This document shows positions 21,976 through 33,770 of a stretch of 64,000 nucleotides of DNA, in pieces; position 1 is the first letter of the stretch; each line of letters opens with the position of its first letter. The position numbers were made by a program, and so were the translations under genes. The notes under the pieces were generated by a model. It did not search any database and had not been told where the DNA came from. It saw only the letters and a list, made by a program, of their open reading frames with translations. The DNA comes from Cytospora piceicola. Its lineage: Eukaryota; Ascomycota; Sordariomycetes; Diaporthales; Cytosporaceae. The stretch is taken from assembly GCA_023375675.1 (NCBI GenBank), contig JALQBC010000017.1, positions 124,001-188,000 on the forward strand, read 5' to 3'.

Positions 21976-24900
21976 TGTCACGGACGGTATCAATTCCTGC
22001 GCGAGTTTCCATATTAGCTACGGCTGATGTCAAGCGACCCGACAGTTCAACGAGGAGAGGTCCCCATAATATCTCCAAGGGCAATAATTCAAGCTTATAC
22101 TCGGTTGAATATATGGGTCATATAGTAGAGGAACACTCACAGGAAATGTACCGATGGGCCGTTGTCAAGCGGAGAAGATAGCCAGGTGTCAAACTTTCAA
22201 CCTAGAGTTGTCCACAAAGCCTCCAGAAGAATTGGAGAGGTCAATATGCTCACAATCAAGCGGTAGCGAGAAGACTAGTGATGTAAAAAGATGGTCGAGC
22301 TGGGACGTACATGTAGTGAAGGTGGATGTTGAAGGACGAATAAAGGGGAGTCAAGAAGGCAAAGGGACAAGGTTATATATCAATAAAAAGCGGTTTGAAA
22401 CCTCTGGAGGGCTCTAACTTTTTCCAACATGAGCTCCGTAATCAGCTGCAGCACTGACCCAGAAGATGAGGTTGGGTAACAACCTAGGTACATTTGGGGG
22501 GGCTATAGGGTCAGGAGTATATGTACATGTGTACCTACCTACGTACGAAGATATGCACAAATGATGTATCCAGGGCATGATGTGTTTTATCATACTTATT
22601 TCTCCAAAACCAAAATGACAGAAAATACGAACAAACGAACAAAAGCGCCCAAAGCGCATGCGAATCCTGTGGGTGACTAAACAAGCCCACCGGAGCGGTA
22701 TCTTTCACGTTACCATATATAGTAGTTGTATTATATCTGGTCCTCTGATGAACATTGAGACCCCTGACTCCTCCCCATACCCAGCGGCAGTATAATACGA
22801 AAAGAACGCCACAGTGTCACGACATTCCCTGCAATTATTCTAGCATCCCGTATATCATTGGGCCACGTTGATGGTCGGTTCTTATCTTGACAGATTTTTC
22901 TGCCACTCTCCTTCCGGGTCTGGGCTGAGGCCTACCGCGGCCTTCGGGGGACAAAAGTAGTTATGGGCTCATCATTGGTGCTGCTCGACGCAAAAGAACT
23001 GACCGAACGCCAGTTTCAATGTTAGCCGGCTCCACTATCCGACGCATATTTCGTAGCAAACCAATCGAGTGAACCTTCCCCAAGTACAATACCTGTAGTC
23101 GCAGTGGTTGGACGACGTGTCCAACAGCAGAATTTGAAGTCGTCCACTAGGCCTTATCCTGTACGTACTTCTATCGCTTCTTTGCCGCTGTATCATAATC
23201 GTTTCGAAGAAAACCGTTCCTCGCAGTTACCCAACAAGCTCTATGACAAACAGCTCGGTGGTGGAGATGGTGTATACGGCAGAGGTCCAAGGGCACATCC
23301 CGTGAGGCATAATCCTCAAGGTGGACGTTGACGTTGCTGAAATCCGGAGCAACATTGAGGACCTCCAATCCCGCCCCCCAAGGACATAAAGTTTCCAACG
23401 ACTTTGTATGTAAGTAGGTAGTTAGGTAAGTAGTTATAAGTATACAGCTATACCTAGTTATGTATAAAAGTAGGCTATATAGACCATGTAGCGGGTATAC
23501 AATTTACGCCTAATTGGTTCCCATGCTTCCCCACCTGGGCAGTGCTTCCCCTCCCTCTCCTATCTCGTTCGACATATACCTGAGTACAGATTTACCTACA
23601 GGTCCTACTTAAGTACTTGGTATGTGCATGCGGGGTTACCGACGTGAACCAAGGATCTATGAAAGGTCACCACGCTGTTCAACGCGATAACGGCGTAGAG
23701 TGTAATGTGACCGGCTTGCAGAGTGACACAGGCTCGGTCAGGGTGCTGTTAAAACATTCACATGCAAGTTTCCAGCTAGGATCATGGCGGTGCATGGTCC
23801 TCCCATCCACTCCTCCTTGAAAGCTGGCATGCAGAGTATACTAAATGTCAGTATGTATATTGGCGGAAGTCTTTAATGAATGGCGGCATTCGACCAAATT
23901 ACTGAAAAGAGCCAGAGTTCCAAACTGTTGGTATGAAGAAGTTCAGGTATTGGTCAAGGTGGCTGCCAGCTGGCGGGGATGGGGCACGCGAATGAGCCAG
24001 CTGGTAGGTACCTAGGTATCTACGATGATGCTCGAATTTGGGGTTAGATAAGCATATGGCTCGTGCTTCTTCCCGCAAAACTCGCATCTCAGCAAATTTT
24101 GACACTGCGCGTTTGTTTCTTCTCCCACACAGGCACAAATAAACTACACAGTACACAGGATATGTGCATCCAGGCCTATGGAAACATATCATCATTACCT
24201 CGATTGTGCTGCAATGACCATTGATATACATACAAACGGCAGGTAATCTCCTTTCTCTCTTATTCACAACCCCGTCAAACCGATCGCAGCTTGTTCGAGC
24301 CGTCTACTCGCACCAATTTCCTCCACGAGTCGTCCACTTGGGTGGCCTTTTGGTCTCGACGCGTTTTGCGTTGGGGCCGTAGAGGAAGCCGGCATATCGA
24401 ACCCGGGCGGGTTGAGTTGTTATCCTTGTGATGATGATGAAAGTCTGCCCGGAACAAGCTGCAAGAACAATTATATGGACCATCATAGTCCCCGCCTGTG
24501 GCTCATTCATTCATCTTTTTGTTTGGAATCCCACCCGGGCGAGGCTCCAAGAGCTCCTACATCTTCCGACTCGGAGAACGAGTACATATCAGTACTAAGT
24601 ACCTATGCTTGACTGTCTCGATGGATCCCGAGTCAGCCCGAGTACCCCCGGCTCCTGCTCCGGGTCCTGCTCCCGGTCCGGGTTACGGTTTCTGTGGACC
24701 TGGCCAGTCTTCGGTTTCGGACTCGGCCTGCTCTGTTGTCGGTCGTCCGACTTCCCGGCCTGCCGGCCTATTGTGATGATGGCCGTTCAGATGCTCGCCG
24801 GCCGAGGCATGTTTAATTTAGCTTCAGTATTACGATTTACATTCATTGAATTAAAAACACTCAGTCCGATCTCCCCAAAACCATATCAGTTCTGTTTATG

Positions 24901-25158
24901 TGTTGAACTGAATGTCTGTCGCGCATCAAATCGCGTCGAAAATGTGCGCTTTGTTACGTCATGGCCTGGCTCAGTCTGTCTTTCTTTCCAAGTTGTTGCC
25001 AACAGTCAGAACTGGTTGACCACCTTTGCCGCAGAATATCCGACAGGTCATCATTGCTATGATACATGTAACAGTGAGCTGGCCATCACACCCTCCAGAT
25101 CCTGTCACATGCATCTTATTTCCATCCACATCCCCATTTACCGTGTTGTTTCTTAGCC
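21976..25158. other. Gene-poor 3.2-kb intergenic region
   Basis: Divergent spacer between the SET gene and malic enzyme. No supported gene. It has CCTAGGTAC and GTACCTACCTACGTACG words near 22.5 kb, ACTTAAGTAC near 23.6 kb and a CCTAGG palindrome at 24004-24020. A proline/glycine-coding stretch near 24650 is short-unit GC-rich sequence, not a convincing gene. Confidence 0.5.
24004..24020. repeat. TAGGTACCTAGGTA palindrome
   Basis: GTAGGTACCTAGGTATC, the same word family as the clusters in the left part of the window. Confidence 0.7.
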
Positions 25159-27409
25159 ATGAGGGTCCCTTCCTCGCCCGTGATATTGACCTGTCGACCG
25201 TGTCTCGTTCCGTCTGTTTCTCGAATACGTACCTTCTCAACGACAACCAAAGGACGTTCAGTCTTCATCCCCACGCCCAAGACCAAACAGACAGCTTCTC
25301 CTTCGACTACCAGGTTTTACTCCGAAATGGCTGCACAAGCTGAGAAGAACCCCAAGTATGGTCACCTACCGCTGAGCACGAGCGGCCCCCTTGATTGTGC
25401 TCTCGTCGGCACCATGCTTTTAAACCACTCCTACTTCAACAAAGGCTCTGCTTTCCCCGTCGACGAACGTGAAGCCTTCAACCTAACCGGCATGCTCCCC
25501 CAGCGCGTTCAGACTCTCGAGCAGCAAGCGCACCGTGCCTATGAACAGTTCTCAAGCCGCCCCGATAACTTGGCCAAGAACACCTTCCTGACCTCAATGA
25601 AGGAGCAGAATCAGGTTCTGTACTACAAGGTGAGAGACACTTGTGCTGTTTTATGACCCCGAGAGACTTTTCTGACTAATATGCGGTAGCTACTGAACGA
25701 CCACATGGACGAGATGTTTAGCATCGTCTACACGCCAACCGAAGGCGATGCCATCCAAAATTTCTCACGTGTTTTCAGACGTCCCCAAGGATGCTTCTTG
25801 AATATCAACGACATCGGCCGCGTTCGCCATGATTTAGCACAGTGGGGAACCCCTGAAGATATTGATTACATCGTGGTTACCGGTACGTATTCCTCTGAGG
25901 AACAGCAAGTCCCCCATTTGACTAATACGGATGTCAGACGGAGAACAGATTTTGGGCATCAAGGACCAGGGAGTTGGTGGTGTGTTGATTTCCGTGGCGA
26001 AGCTGGCCCTTACTACTTTGTGTGCTGGAATCCATCCAAACCGCACACTACCTGTCGTTCTTGACTGTGGTACGAACAACGAGGACCTGCTAAACGACGA
26101 CTTGTACCTTGGCCTGCGGGAGAAGCGAGTGCGTGGTGAGCAGTACGATAAATTTGTCGATACCTTCGTCAAGGCAGCTCGAGAGCTGTATCCAAGGGCG
26201 TACATTCACTTCGAGGACTTTGGGCTTGACAATGGTAAGTGTTCGCCAACTCTTTCATCTCCCCTGTCTCGGTTCCATGCTGTTGGGCTGATCCTTTCTC
26301 GCGCAGCACGCCGTATCCTTGACCGCTACAGTCCAAAAATACCCTGTTTCAACGACGATGTCCAAGGCACCGGCTGCGTGACCCTTGCCGCCATCATGTC
26401 AGGCCTACATGTTGCGGGGCAGAAATTGAGTGACATGCGCGTCGTCATCTTTGGGTCGGGCTCGGCCGGCTGTGGAATTGCTGATCAGATCCGAGATGCT
26501 ATTGTGGCAGAGAGCAATTGCAGCAGGCAAGAGGCCGCAAAGCAGATCTGGTACGTCCTGCCTCTCTCTCTCTCACACAAGCTCCTTCGAGCGCTCTTCG
26601 TTACTACACCATACATACGACTGACACTTTTTTCGTACAGGCTAATCGATGAGCCCGGTCTCCTCACCACCGACACACCCCTGAACCACGCACAAGAATT
26701 CTTCGCCAAGCCCAAAGAGGATTGGGATGGCCGATCCACCGACCTGCAGGGTGTGATCAAGGAGGTGCACCCCAACGTCCTCATCGGTACCTCTACGAAG
26801 TCTGGCTCTTTCACCGAGGACATCATAAAGGAGATGGCTTCCCACGTCGACAGGCCCATTATCATGCCCCTCTCAAACCCGACTCGTCTACACGAAGCCG
26901 CACCCGCCGACCTACTGAAATGGACAGAAGGCCGCGCTCTTGTAGCCACCGGCAGTCCGTTCGAGCCTGTCAAGGGTGCGTGGGGAAAGGACGGGGAGGA
27001 GATTGAGATACAAGTGGCCGAGTGCAACAATAGCGTCGTGTTCCCCGGCATCGGTCTGGGAGCCATACTGTGCAGAGCCAAGCTGGTGACGGACAAGATG
27101 CTTGTGGCAGCCGTCGAGGCCGTGGCGGAAATGTCCCCCGCACTCAAGGACGGCACTGCACCGCTGGTGCCGGGTGTGGATGCCGTGAGGGACGTGAGTG
27201 TCAATGTCGCCAGGAAGGTGATTCGCGCGGCGGAGAAGGAAGGTCTGGCGACGGAGGAGGGTATACCCGGCGGCGACGAGGAATTAAAGGAGTGGATCCG
27301 CGAGCAGATGTGGAACCCAGTGTATCGGCCGCTGAAATATGTGAACCCCAAGGGTGCGAGTCGACAGGCTAAGGGTGAATTGGGGATGGTGGGAAGCGTC
27401 GAGAGGTAG
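25159..27409 (+). CDS. Malic enzyme (malate dehydrogenase, decarboxylating), mitochondrial form
   Basis: Converts malate to pyruvate and CO2 with reduction of NAD(P). Exons 25159-25629, 25690-25882, 25938-26234, 26307-26550 and 26641-27409 join to 657 residues. From the first ATG the protein begins with an Arg/Ser-rich, acid-free presequence (VSRIRTFSTTTKGRSVF), typical of mitochondrial import. A second in-frame ATG at 25327 (MAAQAEKNPKYG) would give a 601-residue protein starting just before the conserved core. Family motifs in order: GMLPQRVQTLEQQ, MFSIVYTPTEGDAIQNFSR, VTDGEQILGIKDQGVGG, PCFNDDVQGTGCVTLAA, Rossmann-type VIFGSGSAGCGIADQI, and PLSNPT. All catalytic regions look intact. Both ATGs have usable contexts (GCCATGA, GAAATGG), so dual targeting is possible. 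The cofactor preference cannot be decided here. Confidence 0.95.
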
Positions 27410-27575
27410 GGGTAATGCATCTCTGTTGGGCGCACTTCAACGACAGGTCGTGGAAGGCCCATAGTTAGATATGTGCAGTATTTACATGTCTCTGTGCATA
27501 ATCCATATACATACATCCGACTGCTGTCATCTCCGTCCGAGCACTTCAGCTATTTCTCGGCTCTCCCAGCACACT

Positions 27576-29357
27576 TCATGCCAGCTCTAGATCCAGAACG
27601 ATGCTCGGCGTCTCGTTGCTGCCAGCCGGCATGACATAGGTGAAGTTCCAGAACTCCCAGTCATGATCAATGACACAAGCACCGCCCATGAGACCGCAGA
27701 ACGCAACTTGATGTTGCAGTTCCACCGTCCCACTGACGTTGACATTCAAGCCCATGACATCGTCCCAGTCCAGGACGTCTCGTGTCTGGCCCAGCGGGTT
27801 CGAAGCCACAATGAATGTAAAGACACTGCTCTCGTTGCCCTTGGGATACGCCAAGCTGAGTCTATACGGAGAGACCTCCACCTGCATAGCTTCCTCGGTG
27901 GCCCAATAGCTCAACCATCCAACTGTCCCATCACTCCTCAGCCATTGTGCTACCGCAGGCGCCCACTGCTGCTGGTTGATGCTGAACCCACCGACGACAC
28001 TCTGGTCGAAGCTCTCGGCGCCGATGGTCAAGTTCTCGCCCAGCCAGGTCGTCACGTTCCTCCTCGCCAGGTCATACGGCGGCGCGTAAGCCGCAGTAGT
28101 GTACGTGTGCTCCCCAGGAAACGCCAACAACTTCTCCACCACCCCCTCCGGCACAAGCGTATGGTGAAACGGCAGGATGGCAGCCAGCACGGGCGCGATC
28201 TGGAAGTCATCCGCGTGCGTGGTGGCCCAAGCGGGCGTCGACCCGTGACTGACGGTGTTGATTCCGGGGGCCCTCTCCGCGCCGACGAGGGACCACACGT
28301 AGGCGTTCATGATGCCGATGTAGAGGTTCATGTCGAAGCCGTAGGTGCGGTCCCACGGCCCGGCGACGTTGCGCAGGTTCGCGTTGTACATCTCGCCCAC
28401 CGAGGTCCATATCTCGGCGATCATCCGCGCGCCGTTGGCGCCCATGGCGGAGGATGGCGGCATGTACTTCGCCCAGAGGGTCAGCGCGTAGAGGCTCACC
28501 CCGCAGTACGTCCCGCTGTTGAACTCAGAGAGGGTGTTGTTGAGGTTAAACAGGTTCAGGATCTCCTGTGCGTAGGCCTCGCCCGCGGCGGTCATGTTGC
28601 TGTCGTTGAGCTTCAGGCCTGTCCAGCCTGTGGCGACGGCGCGCATGAGGCTCGGGTTGGAGTAGGCCGGGTAGAGGTTGTCGCCGTCGACGCCCCCGAC
28701 GCGGTAGCTGTCGCCTATGGTCTCGTTTCGGAGGGACTCGACGATTAGGGTCTTGGTGGGGAGGGGGAGGAGGTGCCCGTATTCTTCATAGATGACAATC
28801 AGGGTCGTGCCGATGAAGCCTCGCCAGTTGGGGTCCCATGAGTTGTAGATCTGGAGGGGAGGTTAGGTGAGGTCTTGGTCTCTGTTGGAGAGGGCGAGTT
28901 GCTGAGGAAGACGCACCGATTCTGGATACCATGCTGTTCCGACTGTTGGTTCCTCTGGATATTTTGTGTAGTCGCCGAACCTGGGTGACCATCAATCGAC
29001 ACTCTGGCAACCCCAAGGAGCTTCGAAAAGAATCATCACTTACCATTGATCACTAACATTGTTCTTTTGGTCGCCAATGACACTCGTGATGATCCTGACA
29101 GCATTGTCCACATCGTCGCCTTGGTTCCGGCGAAGAAGTCCCGCGGCGTACCACACGGTCGACCGCGTTTCGTGTTTCCCTGCTGCGAGAGGGTAGTAGA
29201 AGTACCAGAGATAGCCGGCGGTAGGGTCGTAGATCTGGTCCAGGAAGCTCATGGACGTATCAAACATGTCGTTGATGTAGCTCGTCGTATTTCCCGTAAA
29301 GGCTGTCACAACGCCTACCGCAAGGGCGCCGGCGGCGAGATGGGACAGGAGGACCAT
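27576..29357 (-). CDS. Large secreted glycoprotein, conserved fungal family of unknown function
   Basis: Exons 29357-29044, 28980-28917 and 28850-27576 (introns of 63 and 66 nt) join to 550 residues. Signal peptide MVLLSHLAAGALAVGVVTAF, then GYLWYFYYPLAAGKHETRST, GTAWYPESIYNSWDPNWRGF (across an exon junction), GDSYRVGGVDGDNLYPAYSN, GPWDRTYGFDMNLYIGIMNA and a C-terminal FCGLMGGACVIDHDWEFWNF. There are about a dozen NxS/T sites. The aromatic-rich helical pattern suggests an (alpha/alpha) toroid as in some glycosidases and terpene-processing lyases such as linalool dehydratase-isomerase, but I see no diagnostic catalytic motif. I know the family only as conserved hypothetical proteins of ascomycetes. 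The gene converges with malic enzyme, 166 bp apart. Confidence 0.85.
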
Positions 29358-30099
29358 GATGTTGACTGAGCTGGACTTGCATTTGGAGGATCACAAGATG
29401 ATAAAGAGATCGCGGTCGTCATGAGCAAACCTATTGGTATCCCTTGGTTATCTATATGGTGTAGGACCACAAATGACCATTCCATTAACCTGAATTGTCT
29501 GTTGGTCGCGTCGCGATACGCGATTCCCCGCAATCCATGGTATCATTGATGGGAGTTGATGACGGGACCCCTGGATATTCGGGCATTGATAATGTAACGG
29601 TGCTTCGACATGTTTGGGAAATAACCCAGGAACCGGCAGAGATAGGCATATTCGCTTGAGTATGGGCCGAGTATATGAGCCTCGATATGTAATGCGCACT
29701 CTAATCAACATTAACATCGCTTGTCTTTAGGTTCACGGTGAGTGAGGAGCTGAGAAGGTGTCAGACAAGGTGCATCCCCGGGGTGGAGCTCGAGGGGGTC
29801 AACGGATATCATGCCGGACTTGGGCAAGATCTATCACGGGCCCTGGTATCTTTCTCCGTACTACTCTCCGGCGCCAACCAGGATCCGGTAATCATCGGCC
29901 GGAAAAGTCAATCCCGTTCCTCCGCATATCATGCTGAGCAGCAGACCTGTTTCAACGAGTGTTCAGAGTGGTATGTTTCCAAGTGCCCAGGTGGTTACTG
30001 GTCTGAAGGACCCTGATCAGTGGTGGCCATCCGGATCTTGATTGCAACTGCTCCGGGTCATGATATCCATTCGTTTGCTCGGATTTGGAGGAGTCTAGT
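29358..30099. other. Intergenic region
   Basis: Promoter side of the secreted glycoprotein gene and 3' side of the F-box gene. Nothing coding seen. Confidence 0.5.
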
Positions 30100-31506
30100 C
30101 TATCCAGGGAGTTCGTAAACCTCAACGGAGTCGTCGACCTCGCATCCCGAGTCTGTCGCGCCATCCTCTTCTCTGCCCCCTTCTTCTGCTGCCCCTTGAT
30201 TACTCTCTGCATTCTTCTTCATCGCTGATATCAGGTCATCATAGGCCCACTGGTCATCGCCAGCCTCGAAGCTCGCCACAACAGCATCCTTGTTTATCCA
30301 GAGCTCCCCGCTGTAGTCCCTCAAGTAGGCATAAAGCAATAACCTCTTCCTGGGATCCTCCATTTGGGCCCGACGCATATTCTTCACATCCTCGGGCTCG
30401 TCCGCCTTTGCCGGGTTGTATTTCTTCAGCCTCTTGTCGTCTATGGTCAGGGGGATGTGGTCGTCCGAAAGGGTCAGCCGGCGGAGCTTCATCCCAGGCT
30501 TGTTAATGAGGGCCAGGAATGGTGCCCAGTACATCCCTCCCCGTGAAGCATCGTCGGCGGTACTTGTGGACCGGTAGGCGTAGCAGTTGTGAAGGTCGAG
30601 CGTCTTGAGCGTGGTACTGTGCCCGTTGATGAAGTGGGCAAGCTCGAAGCCGATGAAGCAGTTCTTCAACGACAGGTGTTCCAGCTTTGGGAGCTGGGTT
30701 GCCTTCAGCGAGAGGGGGATGTGGTAGTTCCCCCTTGCACTCAGCGGTGCCTGTTGAGAGGCTTGAAGTGTGAGTTTCTTCAGCGAGCTCGCGTGCAGGA
30801 AGACTATCTTGAGTAGAGACTGCAGCGAGTCGTTGTATGCGGGCACCGTGTTGATGCTGCGACGGCCGTTCTTCATGCCGAAGATGCTGATGTCGAGTCT
30901 CTCCAGACGAGCTAGAGATTCGCGGAACTCAGTCGAGTGGAATGCCGATGACCAGATCGGTACAAACCGCTTGACGGAGAGATGAGTGACGGTGCTGTTC
31001 GCTGCCAGAGCATTCCAGGTGTCTGCCAGCAGACGCCTCCATGTTTGGTCATTCTCCAGCTGCAAGAGGGCCTCCTCCTCCTTCGGCTGCTCAAAGGCCG
31101 CCACGCCTTGCTCAAACTTGGCTGGCTGTTCCTTCTCCAGCTCAAAGTCGTACTCAAGGTTGATCCTCCTCAGGTTGGGCGTGTGTGTGCCGCTGAGAAT
31201 CTCCTGTGCAGCTGTCGAGACGCCCGGCTTGCCCGGTCCCACTAGGGTGCCCTGATCATCTAGAGCCCTTGGACGGACACAGAAGCTCAGCTCGTCGATG
31301 AGGTCTCTGCCATGTTGTTGCAGGGTGAGAAGCAGGGCCTCTTTGTCGTTGAAGCTTTCTGTGATGCGGATGGACGGGTTGAAATACGGCGCGGTGACTT
31401 TCCTTAATGTCCGGTTTGTGTTACTGAGTTGCCGCTTTGACATCTGGTCAAGGTCGTGGAAGATGCGAGAGTGGATGTCGTCAGGAAGTCGGTCGATTTT
31501 GTGCAT
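30100..31506 (-). CDS. F-box protein with leucine-rich repeat-like region
   Basis: Intronless, 468 residues. The N-terminus (IDRLPDDIHSRIFHDLDQMS) is an F-box-type helix set that would bind Skp1 in an SCF ubiquitin ligase. It is followed by degenerate leucine-rich repeats (LARLERLDISIFGMKNG, LKKLTLQASQ, LPKLEHLSLKNCFIGF, TLKTLDLHNCYAY, LRRLTLSDDHIP) that would recruit a substrate. The C-terminus is acidic and low-complexity. The domain type is clear from spacing of L/I residues; the substrate is unknown. A shorter F-box-like gene lies at 40.7 kb, not obviously a recent duplicate. Confidence 0.85.
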   Translation of the reverse strand: MHKIDRLPDDIHSRIFHDLDQMSKRQLSNTNRTLRKVTAPYFNPSIRITESFNDKEALLLTLQQHGRDLIDELSFCVRPRALDDQGTLVGPGKPGVSTAAQEILSGTHTPNLRRINLEYDFELEKEQPAKFEQGVAAFEQPKEEEALLQLENDQTWRRLLADTWNALAANSTVTHLSVKRFVPIWSSAFHSTEFRESLARLERLDISIFGMKNGRRSINTVPAYNDSLQSLLKIVFLHASSLKKLTLQASQQAPLSARGNYHIPLSLKATQLPKLEHLSLKNCFIGFELAHFINGHSTTLKTLDLHNCYAYRSTSTADDASRGGMYWAPFLALINKPGMKLRRLTLSDDHIPLTIDDKRLKKYNPAKADEPEDVKNMRRAQMEDPRKRLLLYAYLRDYSGELWINKDAVVASFEAGDDQWAYDDLISAMKKNAESNQGAAEEGGREEDGATDSGCEVDDSVEVYELPG

Positions 31507-32892
31507 CTTTACTAGCGGTGGTGCCCAGGTGGTGGTGGTAATGGTGGTGATTTTCGGTCTTGATGAAGGTTGAGGCGAGGTGGATTCTCAAGACCGGAGA
31601 GACTGCAGCTTTAATTCTCCTCCCAACCTGGTGGTGACCATCTTGATATGCGCCGACCATTCCTGCCCAAGCGTGCCAAAAGGCAAACAAATGACGGGCA
31701 TCTGCATAGAAGCGCGTGTGGGTCGCCAGGCCAAAAATCCACCATAGGCCAAAACAATCGCAAAGCAGCCAGTCAGTCAGTCTGTGTTCCTTGAAGTGTT
31801 TCGGGCTGGATCCACAAATGCAAGAACAACTGTCGGGGCGTTTTGGCGTGTGGCGAGATAACTCTGCTGCGATCCGATCCACTCTCTCGGCCGACTTTCC
31901 ATCTCTCGTCCTTGGGCCGGCTTGATTGGGCAGAGTCTGCATGCGACGGGGTCGACGTGTCCGCCCACGTACATACAACCTTACACAATGCGCTCTCCAC
32001 CACCAAGCGCTTCGCTTAATGTCCCCCAGAGTCTAGACACGGGGTTGGGACGTGATCCACCCAGCCACCCGGCCAGTGGTGAGTCAAATGCATCCTTGAG
32101 ACAGGCACTGGGATACATATATGGAGACTTGGGATGTTTGATCTCCCTGTCTTCTTACCGCCTACATAAAAAAAAACTACATTTGTGTTTTCTCTGGCTG
32201 TCTGGTAGGTACATACATACTGTACAACATGTCTCGGCCTGACCTTTTAAGATTCGTATGATCATTGTGGAGACTTGGTGCAAAGACTTCCATTCACCTT
32301 CTACGTCTGGCGGATTGATGCATATGTACATACCCTCTATTGATATCTCATGAGCACCGGTTGACCGCTCCACTCATCCTATACCCTTACACCCACCCAG
32401 CTGTACATAATATAGTTAAAAGCCCCTCATGACGTTTAGTCTGCACCTTCATTCTGTCTGCGCCCAGGAAGACCCCTGAGCTTTACAGACCGCCGCTTGT
32501 TCCAGGAAATTCTATCTTCCGGTTCTTTGCATACTGTATAAGTGATACGGCCGATAGGCGTTACTTCTGTTGATACAAAATTCATCTACCTTTCCTTTAT
32601 CGATATCCAATGCTCAGGAACGCCAACACAACATTACATACCCACTATACATACAGAAACCGATATACAGACCTTCATGATCTCGCGCTCAACTTCTTCA
32701 GAGAGTAAATGAGTCTCTGCTGACTAAAGTCGTAGGATAGGGTGGCATGGTAAATAGTGATAATTACTGTAGGGTCTAGCTACCAGTTGAGATGCACGTA
32801 CTCATAGCCCAAGTCTTCGGAAGAACCTTGGAAGCACCCGCATGCGCGTTGGTGTGTCCCAGGCGCGCATTCCATGCAAAGGTACTTTTTAG
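31507..32892. other. Intergenic region
   Basis: 1.4 kb with no supported gene. It holds the promoter of the F-box gene and the 3' flank of the Cys-rich membrane protein gene. Confidence 0.5.
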
Positions 32893-33770
32893 TTAATAGT
32901 TAACAAAAGGCTGTCTGCTCGGAAGCTCCACTGGAGGCGGCACCCATGGTGGTGACGATGACGGGTGGCCTCCAGGCCAATAAGACTGCTCATGACTTCG
33001 CGCCGCAGCCAAGGTGGCTTCAGTACGCTTCCTCATCGCTATCTGTGGTCTCGTTTTCATCGATAGTGCCGTTATGGCCACGGCGGCCGCGACCAAGACT
33101 ACTCCAAGCACGACGCCCAGACCAATTTCCCCAGCGTTGTCACTGTAATTGTTGCTGGATGCTGTCGACCTGCTCGACGCCAGCGGTGTCACTGTCGCAT
33201 CAGTTATCGTTGTGTTGCTGGAAGTGCTGGACATAGGATTTCCCTCACTGTCGAGAATTGCGATAGGGCGGCCAGGTGCGTAGTTGAAAAAGTCGCTGCT
33301 TGAGTCTGTGCAACACGTAGGCGCCCCTTGTAGACAACATGAAGTCATGTTATGTGGATAGCAGATGACTATCCACGTTTCTGTATCTGTTGCTTCTGTT
33401 CAAGGAAGCCAAAGGCGTCAGGAATGGAGGAGAAACATTGACAAGGGCAGCAGACTTGAGACTCGGCACTTACCTTGACCTTCACATTGTATGTTGGGAC
33501 AAGAAATTTCCCAGGCGCTGTCTGTACAGCTCATCATATAAGGAATATTTCCCCGTAGGTCGAACACGACCCATCAGACCAGCAAACATCATTGGCGTGA
33601 CAGCACGCGCTGTGCCCCCCGGTCTCAACGGCTTTTGGGTCGCAAGGGTGCCCGAGAGTAACAACATTTCCAGTGTTGTAGTAGCATGTTGTGGCCGAAG
33701 ACGTAGCCGCCGACAGTACTAGGCACAATACCACAACGTCTCGCTTTGTGAGCCATGGCGAAGGATACAT
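32893..33770 (-). CDS. Cys-rich single-pass membrane protein, frame apparently shifted
   Basis: Signal peptide (VVVLCLVLSAATSSA) and a Cys-rich ectodomain: TCYYNTGNVVTLGHPC, SACCHANDVCWSDGSC, then in another frame MMSCTDSAWEISCPNIQC, and after an intron (33396-33473, GTAAGT...ACAG) WIVICYPHNMTSCCLQGAPTCC. A Ser/Thr stalk, one TM helix (GEIGLGVVLGVVLVAAAVAI) and a basic, Pro-rich cytosolic tail follow. The layout matches the gene at 60.4-61.7 kb (TCYY...PCGNA...SCCQ...FCL...GCTDPEF...SCP). Between GSC and MMSC, at about 33535-33570, the frame must shift by one; the only GT-AG interval there is about 38 nt with a poor donor. So it is either a mutation, an assembly indel, or a very short intron. 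The role is probably at the cell surface or wall (inference). Confidence 0.65.

Noticed and set aside
24600..24776. Frame coding a Pro-Ala-Gly repeat stretch
   Set aside because: Produced by a short GC-rich simple repeat; no start, domain or splice context typical of a gene.
26485..27516. 343-codon minus-strand frame opposite malic enzyme
   Set aside because: Malic enzyme motifs and five phased exons fix the plus strand.
27663..28748. 361-codon plus-strand frame opposite the secreted glycoprotein gene
   Set aside because: Composition is Arg/Val/His-rich without motifs, as expected of the antisense of a GC-rich coding exon; the minus strand has signal peptide, introns and conserved-looking motifs.
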